Source: a bacterium (GTDB lineage: Bacteria > Latescibacterota > UBA2968 > GCA-2709665). Taken from it: a stretch of 5,339 nt of DNA. The notes below the pieces were generated by a model. The model searched no databases. It saw only the letters and a program-made list of their open reading frames with translations, and was not told the DNA's origin. The DNA is taken from positions 1 to 5,339 of the forward strand of contig JAQCGA010000327.1 in NCBI GenBank assembly GCA_027619145.1, written 5' to 3'. Below are positions 1-5,339 of this stretch, piece by piece. Within the stretch, counting starts at the first letter, position 1. Each line of letters begins with the position of its first letter. The position numbers and the translations under genes were made by a program.

Positions 1-2
1 GC

Positions 3-50
3 CCCTACGACCAATGTAAAAAGCGCCTGAAATCCGGGCCTTTACGGTAG
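3..50 (+). CDS. Possible C-terminal tail of an upstream gene (partial)
   Basis: From the left edge, reading frame 3 is open for 15 codons (start PYDQCKK, end SGPLR) and stops at TAG 48-50. The other two forward frames stop at 17-19 (TAA) and 28-30 (TGA), so this is the longest forward frame entering the window. The basic, lysine/arginine-rich end is compatible with a protein C-terminus, and the stop lies 41 nt before the next start, as in the tight spacing of the rest of the operon. Fifteen open codons can easily arise by chance and I recognise no family. The alternative is that 1-91 is entirely non-coding. Confidence 0.22.
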   Translation, partial: PYDQCKKRLKSGPLR

Positions 51-59
51 TCGGATATG

Positions 60-76
60 TTGAATTCAAAAATTTT
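60..76. repeat. AT-rich adjacent palindromes upstream of the first gene
   Basis: TTGAATTCAA at 60-69 is a perfect 10-bp palindrome, and AAAATTTT at 69-76 is a perfect 8-bp palindrome sharing one base with it. They lie 16-32 nt before the first start codon, in an AT-rich patch that contrasts with the GC-rich coding sequence. This could be part of a promoter or an operator half-site, but I cannot place a convincing -35/-10 pair here. Short AT palindromes also arise by chance. The palindromes are seen directly; a regulatory role is a guess. Confidence 0.25.
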
Positions 77-80
77 AAAC

Positions 81-91
81 GGGAGCCTCCC
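81..91 (+). promoter_or_regulatory. Shine-Dalgarno inside an inverted repeat, first gene
   Basis: GGGAG at 81-85 is a good Shine-Dalgarno sequence 6 nt before ATG 92 and supports that start. GGGAG-C-CTCCC (81-91) is also a perfect inverted repeat abutting the start codon. In RNA, 81-84 can pair with 88-91 around a 3-nt loop and would partly hide the ribosome binding site. The stem has only 4 bp and is at best marginally stable. The ribosome-binding role is likely; regulatory occlusion is inference. Confidence 0.6.
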
Positions 92-1330
92 ATGCACGTC
101 GAAATCAACCGCCACGCCCTGGACCGAGTCCCGCTCTCCATCATCTTCGACGACTCCACCATGCTCGTCAATCTCAACTATTTCTTCATGCGCGACCGCA
201 ACCCCATAGACGGCCAAAACCGCCGCTGGGAAGACGTGCCTGTTGTACACCCGGAATCCTTCACCCGGGAATTTGCCGAATGGTGTCTCGAACAGGGTGT
301 CAAAGGCAAATTCAGCGTCGTCCCCTGTCCTGCTGCCCTGGGCCGCATTGACCACGGCCTGCCACTCTTCAGCAAAGCCCAGCAGGAAAGCTGGCTAAAA
401 ATGTGCCGCGAACTCATCATGCCCAACTACGACATCACCCCGGAAATGATGACCCACACCTTTGTCGTGGACCTGGATACCCTGCAACCCGTAGACCCCA
501 ACCTCTGGGAACAATGGGGCTGGAATCAGTTGCCCACAGACCAGGAAGAACGCGTCACCGACTACATCGCACTCTCCTGTGAAATCCTCCACAACGTGGG
601 CCTCACCCCTGCCGGCGTCACCTCTCCCGGCGGGTTCGGAAACCCCCTCGACTTCTACGCCAAATGCGCCGAAGCCGCCGTCCGCCGCGTCACCGGCAAC
701 CCCACGCCCTACCTCTTCAAGCGCGTTTTCGACAACACCATCGAAACCCCGGTCTGGTACCCGGACCGCAAAGCCGGCACCGCCATGGGCGAAGTCATCG
801 CCTGCATCGGAGACTGGACCGGAAGCTGGACCGGGTACGGCGAAGTCAGCCCCAACAAATACATCACCGAAGACCTCCAGGGAGGCCGCCTGCCCGCCGT
901 CATAGACGCCGGAGACCCTGCCGTCCTCATCAGCCACTGGCAGGGCTTCTACGGCATCCACGACGATGACCGCCGGGGCTTCCGCGCCTTCAAAACCGTC
1001 GTACGCCGCCTCAAAGAACGCGACCCCCACGGTGAACGGACCCAATGGCGAAAATGCAGTGAAATCACCAACTACGCCTGCGCCCGAGAAATGGCCGAAC
1101 TTGCCTCAGACGGCAACACCCTCAAACTCGACCTGCCCGTCCGCGTCCCGGAACTCACCCTGCGCTTTAGCGGCTCAAACATCCAGAACATCTCCGTAGA
1201 CGGAAAACCTCTCGCCCGAGCCCTCACCCGCGCCGCTTTCCGCACCCACACCTTCTACCGCGAAGGCGACGTCACCTTTGCCGCCTTCGACCCTCAAAAT
1301 CGAAACGTCACCGTCGAGATCCAGGAATAA
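92..1330 (+). CDS. Polysaccharide-deacetylase-like (NodB-fold) protein, function unassigned
   Basis: This complete 412-residue protein starts at ATG 92 with GGGAG 6 nt upstream. It resembles the NodB/polysaccharide deacetylase superfamily, metal-dependent enzymes that remove N- or O-acetyl groups from sugars. IIFDDS (17-22) sits where NodB enzymes have TFDDG. The segment around 69-80 (GVKGKFSVVPCP) matches the next barrel strand. H122 (MMTHTF) and H282 (LISHWQGF) are candidate metal or catalytic histidines. GVTSPGGFGN (175-184) recalls the conserved Pro/Gly-rich motif 3. Residues from about 345 to the end (KLDLPVRVPELTL onward) look like a small beta-sandwich appended to the barrel. The canonical HxxHP motif is missing, so acetyl-sugar hydrolysis is not assured. 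No signal peptide is seen. It leads the operon, 3 nt before the sialidase-like gene. The fold assignment is moderate confidence and the substrate is unknown. Confidence 0.62.
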   Translation: MHVEINRHALDRVPLSIIFDDSTMLVNLNYFFMRDRNPIDGQNRRWEDVPVVHPESFTREFAEWCLEQGVKGKFSVVPCPAALGRIDHGLPLFSKAQQESWLKMCRELIMPNYDITPEMMTHTFVVDLDTLQPVDPNLWEQWGWNQLPTDQEERVTDYIALSCEILHNVGLTPAGVTSPGGFGNPLDFYAKCAEAAVRRVTGNPTPYLFKRVFDNTIETPVWYPDRKAGTAMGEVIACIGDWTGSWTGYGEVSPNKYITEDLQGGRLPAVIDAGDPAVLISHWQGFYGIHDDDRRGFRAFKTVVRRLKERDPHGERTQWRKCSEITNYACAREMAELASDGNTLKLDLPVRVPELTLRFSGSNIQNISVDGKPLARALTRAAFRTHTFYREGDVTFAAFDPQNRNVTVEIQE

Positions 1331-1333
1331 ACC

Positions 1334-2398
1334 ATGCCCGACGAATCTTATCTTGATCCGCCACAACACCTCGGTGAACCTGAAGAAATAGACCTCCGGA
1401 ATCAGCGCGACTTCCAGGGCATCCCCGGCATCGAACGCACCGTCTCCGGCAGGCTCTGGGCAGCCTGGTACGGCGGTGGAAAAACAGAAGACCACCACAA
1501 CCGCATCTTGCTCACCACCAGCGCAAACAACGGCCGTACCTGGTCCGAAATCAAACTCGTCATCGATCCAGACGGCGATGGACCCGTGCGCGCCTTCGAC
1601 CCCTGCCTCTGGCATGACCCAAACAATCGCCTCTGGCTCTTCTGGTCTCAGGGCTACGAAAAACAGGCCGATGAACGTAGCGGCGTATGGGCCATCACCA
1701 CGCACGAAAGCGACGTCGAGAATCCCTCCTGGACCAAACCCAAACGCCTCTGTGACGGTATTATGATGAACAAACCCACCACCCTCTCCTCCGGCGAATG
1801 GCTACTCCCGGTTGCCCGCTGGCGCAGTGAAAACAGCGCGGGGGTTTGCGGATCACCCGACCAGGGCAACACATGGAACGAACTTGGCCGTGCGAACATC
1901 CCGGAAGAAACCGACCGCAACTGCGACGAACACATGCTCGTAGAGCGCCAGGACGGCAGTTTGTGGATGTGGGTCCGTACCCGGTACGGAATCGGCCACA
2001 GTATTTCCACAGACCGCGGCCGCACCTGGACCCCGGTCGCCCCTTCCGAACTCCAGCATCCCGCATCAAGATTCTTCATCCGCCGCCTCCACTCGGGCAA
2101 CCTGCTCCTGGTCAAACACGGCCCGCTCAACACGCGCACAGAACGGTCACATCTCACCGCCTACCTCTCTGAAAATGACGGTCAGACCTGGACCGGCGGC
2201 CTGCTCCTGGACGAACGCACCCGCGTCTCCTACCCCGATGGCGTCCAGGCACCCGACGGCACAATCTACCTCATATACGACCGGGAACGCACGGCCGCAC
2301 GGGAAATCCTCCTGGCCTGTTTTACCGAAGATGACATCGCACAAGGCGTGACTTCATCCAGCACAGCCCTGCGTCTCCTCGTCAACAAAGCCCAATAA
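1334..2398 (+). CDS. Sialidase-like BNR/Asp-box six-bladed propeller protein
   Basis: This 354-residue protein belongs to the sialidase/neuraminidase superfamily (BNR-repeat-like), whose exo-sialidase members cleave terminal sialic acids. Four Asp-box-like repeats are visible: SANNGRTW (63-70), SPDQGNTW (174-181), STDRGRTW (225-232) and SENDGQTW (279-286). The second and third are canonical; the first and fourth carry Asn for Asp. SYPDGVQAPDG (299-309) followed by a strand and YDRER resembles the segment around the catalytic Tyr (Y300) and the last triad Arg. E199 (DEHMLVERQDG) is a candidate Glu partner, and D53 a candidate acid/base. The N-terminal RIP motif reads GIP (29-31), so the first triad arginine appears absent; true sialidase activity is doubtful. 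No signal peptide or membrane segment is seen. The start has AGGA at 1323-1326, inside the end of the previous gene and 7 nt before ATG. The fold is confident; the substrate is not. Confidence 0.82.
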   Translation: MPDESYLDPPQHLGEPEEIDLRNQRDFQGIPGIERTVSGRLWAAWYGGGKTEDHHNRILLTTSANNGRTWSEIKLVIDPDGDGPVRAFDPCLWHDPNNRLWLFWSQGYEKQADERSGVWAITTHESDVENPSWTKPKRLCDGIMMNKPTTLSSGEWLLPVARWRSENSAGVCGSPDQGNTWNELGRANIPEETDRNCDEHMLVERQDGSLWMWVRTRYGIGHSISTDRGRTWTPVAPSELQHPASRFFIRRLHSGNLLLVKHGPLNTRTERSHLTAYLSENDGQTWTGGLLLDERTRVSYPDGVQAPDGTIYLIYDRERTAAREILLACFTEDDIAQGVTSSSTALRLLVNKAQ

Positions 2399-2413
2399 TC
2401 TCCCAGGACATCC

Positions 2414-3649
2414 ATGCGAAAACCCATCTCTCATTCCACAGCAATCGCAACCAACGGAAACGTTTACCTCCACTGGTTCAACAGCACATCTCTCTTTAAA
2501 AAAGAGACCGGTGAATTCGACCACTTCCGCATCTACCGCAGGGAAGAATCAGACTTCGTATTCGGGCAGGACTACCAGGAATATTTCCTCGCTCTGGACA
2601 ACAGCAACACGGAACTCATCTTCGAAGGACCACTGGCCTGTACCAATGGTCGCAAATGCGTCTTCGAAGATACCTCAGTTGAAACCAGCCGTACCTACGC
2701 CTACTTCATCCAGACAAAAACCTCTGCACCCATCGGTCCTATTCCTGTCCGTGTCCGCGACCCCGAAATCTGGTGGTCGTACGCGTACCTGATGCAGCGC
2801 CTCAACGCCCTCCAGAACCGCGCACCCAATCTTGTCAAACTCTCTGTCTGTGGCCAAACCGCAAAAAGCATCGACATCCCCTGCCTGCGTCTGGGAACCG
2901 GAAATCAAATCCTGGGGTTGGTCGGCCTTATCCACGGCGGCGAATCCGGCCCGGAACTCATCGTACCCGCCCTGGAACACCTCCTCGAACACCACCGCGA
3001 TCTCCTGCAAAAAGTTCAGGTCATCGCGCTCCCTTCCGTCAACATTGACGCCCGCGAACAACAGGTACAGGGTGTCCCCTGGTACATCCGGAAAAACCAT
3101 CAGGAAACCGACATCAACCGGAACTTCCCTGTCCACTGGGAAGAAACCGAATACGGCTACGGCCTGGACTCCAGCGATGAAACCTCGGCTACGTATCGAG
3201 GGCCTTCTCCCGCCAGCGCGCCCGAAACCCGCGCCGTCCTCGCCGCCTTTCAAGAAACACGTCCACACGCCGTCTTCTGTTTTCACGCCCTGGCCAGCCT
3301 CTGCGGAATCCCCGCCCTCACTGCCAAATACGCAAAAACCGACACCGACTACACCAGCCGCTGCAAAAAAATCGTAGAAGTCTTCGGAAAAGGCCTGCAC
3401 CCGGACCTGGAATACGCAGACAACTGGCTCTCTTTCGGATGCTCCGCTGGTTCTCTTCCCGCCTGGTTCTATGAACTCAACCGCATCCCTGCCTTCGATC
3501 TCGAAATCGGCATCGACAAAAACGCCCTGGACCTCTGCCGCACGGACCGGACAGACCGTGCCCTCCTGCGCGACTACCAGGAACGCCACGCCCGTGCCAT
3601 CCACGCCGTCCTGGAGCACATGGTTTCCGAACATAGGGGCAAAACATGA
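2414..3649 (+). CDS. M14-family zinc carboxypeptidase with N-terminal beta domain
   Basis: This 411-residue protein has two parts. Residues about 14-105 (GNVYLHW, FRIYRRE, YAYFIQ) look like a fibronectin-III-type beta domain. Residues about 120-405 are an M14 metallocarboxypeptidase, a family that removes C-terminal residues from peptides or, in some branches, cleaves cell-wall peptide amides or amino-acid conjugates. Zinc ligands are H174 and E177 (HGGE) and H291 (FCFH). R226 (IRKN), N235 and R236 (DINRNF) match the substrate-carboxylate-binding residues, and E364 (FDLEIG) matches the general base. The usual substrate-capping Tyr (Tyr248 of bovine carboxypeptidase A) seems absent: the aligned stretch is FGCSAGS (341-347). 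No signal peptide is visible, unlike most secreted members. AGGA at 2405-2408 lies 5 nt before ATG. The end overlaps the next gene by ATGA, implying translational coupling. The peptidase fold is confident; substrate unknown. Confidence 0.88.
   Translation: MRKPISHSTAIATNGNVYLHWFNSTSLFKKETGEFDHFRIYRREESDFVFGQDYQEYFLALDNSNTELIFEGPLACTNGRKCVFEDTSVETSRTYAYFIQTKTSAPIGPIPVRVRDPEIWWSYAYLMQRLNALQNRAPNLVKLSVCGQTAKSIDIPCLRLGTGNQILGLVGLIHGGESGPELIVPALEHLLEHHRDLLQKVQVIALPSVNIDAREQQVQGVPWYIRKNHQETDINRNFPVHWEETEYGYGLDSSDETSATYRGPSPASAPETRAVLAAFQETRPHAVFCFHALASLCGIPALTAKYAKTDTDYTSRCKKIVEVFGKGLHPDLEYADNWLSFGCSAGSLPAWFYELNRIPAFDLEIGIDKNALDLCRTDRTDRALLRDYQERHARAIHAVLEHMVSEHRGKT
2491..2507. repeat. 7-bp inverted repeat with AAA loop inside the carboxypeptidase gene
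   Basis: TCTCTTT (2491-2497), AAA, then AAAGAGA (2501-2507) form a perfect 7-bp inverted repeat in codons 26-32 of the M14 gene, 77 nt after its start. It also creates an A6 run (2498-2503). Translation stays in frame (S-L-F-K-K-E-T). It is AT-rich, has no U-tract, and is probably coincidental; an early-coding hairpin or slippage-prone site is possible but unsupported. Confidence 0.4.
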
Positions 3650-4461
3650 GTGAACAACGATTGAAGGGCCAGGTCGCCTGGATCAGCGGGGGAGCATCGG
3701 GAATGGGTCAGGCTGCGGCTGAACGGTTCGCAAAAGAAGGAGCGGCCGTTGTTCTGGCCGACGTACAGGATGACCTCGGTAAAAGAGTAGCGGAAAACAT
3801 CCAGGACGCGGGTGGACATGCACAATACCACCAATGCGATGTGTCCAGAGCAGATGAAGTGGCCACGTCGATTGCAACTGCCGTGAAGACATTCGGCGGA
3901 TTGCAAATTGTGGTCAACTGCGCTGGCATTGTCCATGTGAGTCCGTTGCACGAATACGAAGAAGCCGAGTGGGACCGGCTGATGGGGGTCAATGTCAAAT
4001 CGATCTATTTTTCTCTAAAATATGGAATCGAGCACCTGAAGAAAAACAAACGAAGCTACATGGTAAATATCGGATCGGTGGGCAGTTTTATCGGGCAGGC
4101 CCAAACACCTGCCTATATCACATCCAAACACGCCGTCCTGGGATTGAGCAGATCCATTGCCCTGGATTATGCCGCAGATGGACTCCGGTGTAACTGTATC
4201 TGCCCCGGAATCACAGATACACCCATGCTGCGTTATCACCTGAGTAAAGCCGATGATCCAGAAGGGGCGTTGGCAAAACGTCTCAGGCGGGTTCCCACGG
4301 GTGTCGCGCTTACGCCTGAAGATATCGCACGCTCGATCCTCTATTTGTCCTGTGAGGATTCTGCTGGAATAACAGGCACATCCCTGGTGGTAGATGGGGG
4401 ATACACCACGGCGGCCGAATGGGAAACCGGAAATGTCACCCGATTCATGGAGGAGAGATGA
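3646..4461 (+). CDS. Short-chain dehydrogenase/reductase (SDR), classical type
   Basis: This 271-residue protein has the length and layout of a classical SDR, a cytoplasmic NAD(P)-dependent oxidoreductase of alcohols, sugars or ketones. The Rossmann motif is SGGASGMG (14-21), with Ser for the usual Thr. D39 at the end of the second strand (VVLADV) indicates NAD(H) rather than NADP(H). D65 (CDVS) contacts adenine. NCAG (91-94) replaces the usual NNAG. The catalytic tetrad is intact: N116 (VNVKS), S144, Y157 and K161 (YITSK). CPGITDTPM (186-194) follows the PG motif, and TGTSLVVDGGYT (243-254) is the typical C-terminal strand. AGGGG at 3635-3639 lies 6 nt before ATG. The gene overlaps both neighbours by ATGA. 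Its composition differs from the three upstream genes. With the isomerase-like gene downstream it fits oxidation of a sugar or cyclitol; the exact substrate cannot be read from sequence. Confidence 0.95.
   Translation: MSEQRLKGQVAWISGGASGMGQAAAERFAKEGAAVVLADVQDDLGKRVAENIQDAGGHAQYHQCDVSRADEVATSIATAVKTFGGLQIVVNCAGIVHVSPLHEYEEAEWDRLMGVNVKSIYFSLKYGIEHLKKNKRSYMVNIGSVGSFIGQAQTPAYITSKHAVLGLSRSIALDYAADGLRCNCICPGITDTPMLRYHLSKADDPEGALAKRLRRVPTGVALTPEDIARSILYLSCEDSAGITGTSLVVDGGYTTAAEWETGNVTRFMEER
4449..4455 (+). promoter_or_regulatory. Shine-Dalgarno that decides the start of the last gene
   Basis: GGAGGAG at 4449-4455 is a near-perfect Shine-Dalgarno just before ATG 4458, which itself overlaps the SDR stop codon (ATGA 4458-4461). 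The in-frame ATG at 4419 has no comparable site and would add 13 residues (MGNRKCHP...) that do not look like part of the fold. The spacing from GGAGG to ATG is 4 nt, slightly short but workable, and fits translational coupling to the SDR gene. Confidence 0.85.
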
Positions 4462-5297
4462 AATACAGACTCGCCTGTGCGGACTTTACATTTCCTCTGA
4501 TGAGCCACGATCAGTCTCTGGGACTGATCTCAATGCTCGGGTTCAAAGGGGTGGACATTGGATTGTTCGAAGGGCGTTCTCACCTCTGGCCATCAAAGGA
4601 GTTTAAGAACATTGGCCCATCGGCAAGAAAACTCAAGAACAAGCTGGACAACCTTGGATTGAAGGCCGCCGACATCTTTCTCCAGACCGCTCCGGACTTC
4701 GTACCTTTCGCCATCAATCATCCGTCTTCGAAACGTCGTACCAGAGCAAGGAATTGGTTTCTGAAAACACTCGAGTATGCGTCATCAACTGGAAGCAAAC
4801 ACGTGACGATTCTACCGGGTGTATCTTTCTCAGAAGAGAAGTCTTCGGATTCTTTTGGCAGGGCCGTAGATGAGCTCTCCTGGCGGGTGGAACAGGCAAA
4901 AACACAGGATATCGTCCTTGGAATAGAAGCGCACGTGGGATCTCTTGCACCCAGACCAAAATCAGCCGAAAAACTTGTACGATCCGTTCCGGGACTCACG
5001 CTAACCCTGGACTACACGCACTTTACGCGAGCAGGACTTCCTGATTCCACTGTAGAACCCCTGGTCGAATATGCCAGCCACTTTCACGCAAGAGGCGCTC
5101 GCAAGGGACGCTTGCAGGAAACTTTCAGAAAAAACAAAATCGACTACAAACGTGTCCTGAAAATGATGGCCAAAACGAAATACCGGGGATGGATCGGGAT
5201 TGAATACGTCTGGATCGACTGGGAGCATTGCAACGAGTGCGACAACATTTCCGAGACAATCCAGTTCCGAGATTTTTTGAACATAAATATGAAATAA
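4458..5297 (+). CDS. Sugar phosphate isomerase/epimerase-like TIM barrel (AP endonuclease 2 / xylose isomerase-like)
   Basis: From ATG 4458 this is a 279-residue protein of the xylose-isomerase-like TIM-barrel superfamily. The group includes hydroxypyruvate isomerase, ketose 3-epimerases and inosose dehydratase; members use a divalent metal and act in the cytoplasm. The expected metal/catalytic residues are present in order: E157 (GIEAHVGS), D185 and H188 (LDYTHF), H208/H210 (HFHARGA) and E249 (IGIEYVW). The N-terminal strand MLGFKGVDIGLFEG (26-39) is typical of the fold. R212 and the following GRLQ are common in the isomerase/epimerase branch. The longer reading frame from 4419 is rejected because 4458 has the strong Shine-Dalgarno. 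SDR plus this fold is a frequent pair in sugar and inositol catabolism. The gene is more AT-rich than the first three. The reaction (isomerase, epimerase or dehydratase) cannot be decided here. Confidence 0.88.
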   Translation: MKYRLACADFTFPLMSHDQSLGLISMLGFKGVDIGLFEGRSHLWPSKEFKNIGPSARKLKNKLDNLGLKAADIFLQTAPDFVPFAINHPSSKRRTRARNWFLKTLEYASSTGSKHVTILPGVSFSEEKSSDSFGRAVDELSWRVEQAKTQDIVLGIEAHVGSLAPRPKSAEKLVRSVPGLTLTLDYTHFTRAGLPDSTVEPLVEYASHFHARGARKGRLQETFRKNKIDYKRVLKMMAKTKYRGWIGIEYVWIDWEHCNECDNISETIQFRDFLNINMK

Positions 5298-5339
5298 GCG
5301 ACACTTTTCACTTGAGATTGCGTAGAAGGGATAGTTTGT

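Noticed and set aside
32..56. Inverted repeat ATCCG...CGGAT as a possible terminator or leader hairpin
   Set aside because: The stem has only 5 bp with a 15-nt loop and no U-tract; it is expected by chance.
395..1045. 216-codon open frame on the minus strand opposite the deacetylase-like gene, and similar ones at 5-355 and 1175-1705
   Set aside because: These show the same C-skew artefact: low-complexity Val/Gly/Asp/Ala-rich products that fully overlap well-supported + strand genes, with no domain signal.
3365..3371. A7 run inside the M14 gene as a possible frameshift or broken-gene site
   Set aside because: The reading frame continues through it into the conserved FDLEIG motif, so the gene is intact and there is no sign of a sequencing or programmed frameshift.
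2675..3634. 319-codon open frame on the minus strand opposite the M14 gene
   Set aside because: Its Val/Gly/Asp/Glu/Ala/Phe-rich translation has no recognisable motif. The strong C bias of the + strand coding sequence removes stop codons from the antisense frame, and the + strand gene has clear catalytic motifs.
4419..4457. Longer N-terminus for the last gene from ATG 4419
   Set aside because: No Shine-Dalgarno precedes 4419. The extra 13 residues do not match the fold, and ATG 4458 has GGAGGAG just upstream and overlaps the SDR stop.
5312..5336. TTGAGA (5312-5317) and ATAGTT (5331-5336) as a promoter for a downstream gene
   Set aside because: The spacing is 13 nt, too short for a standard -35/-10 pair. 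Only 42 nt of flank are visible, so nothing can be supported.

Overview
The window is a compact bacterial operon of five complete genes, all on the + strand, covering about 97% of the sequence. There are no RNA genes, insertion sequences, CRISPR arrays or phage genes. Shine-Dalgarno sequences, a 3-nt gap, a 15-nt gap and two ATGA stop/start overlaps point to one bacterial transcript. The sequence does not identify the organism. Its mix of BNR/sialidase-like, M14 peptidase, SDR and AP-endonuclease-2-type TIM-barrel genes resembles environmental glycan-degrading lineages such as Poribacteria, Planctomycetes or Latescibacterota-type genomes. That is a weak inference.

Layout. 1-91: possible tail of an upstream gene (stop at 48-50), then a short leader with AT-rich palindromes and a Shine-Dalgarno sequence inside a small inverted repeat. 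92-1330: a NodB/polysaccharide-deacetylase-like protein with atypical motifs. 1334-2398: a six-bladed-propeller sialidase-like (BNR/Asp-box) protein with four Asp-box-like repeats. 2414-3649: an M14 zinc carboxypeptidase with an extra N-terminal beta-rich domain. 3646-4461: a classical SDR dehydrogenase. 4458-5297: a sugar phosphate isomerase/epimerase-like TIM barrel. 5298-5339: 42 nt of flank in which I see no gene, hairpin terminator or promoter.

How the genes may work together (inference). The first three resemble enzymes that act on glycans or glycoconjugates: deacetylase-like, glycosidase-like and carboxypeptidase/amidase-like. The last two are a common pair in oxidation and isomerisation of sugars or cyclitols. 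The set could dismantle an N-acylated or amino-acid-bearing sugar and pass the released sugar into central metabolism. No protein shows a clear signal peptide and no transporter lies in the window, so the substrate would have to be small and already imported, or the transport genes lie outside.

The most striking non-gene signal is an abrupt change in base composition at the junction of genes 3 and 4 (about 3646). Genes 1-3 have a strongly C-biased coding strand. Genes 4-5 are balanced or G-leaning and become AT-richer, although translation appears coupled across the junction. This suggests the operon was assembled from parts of different origin.
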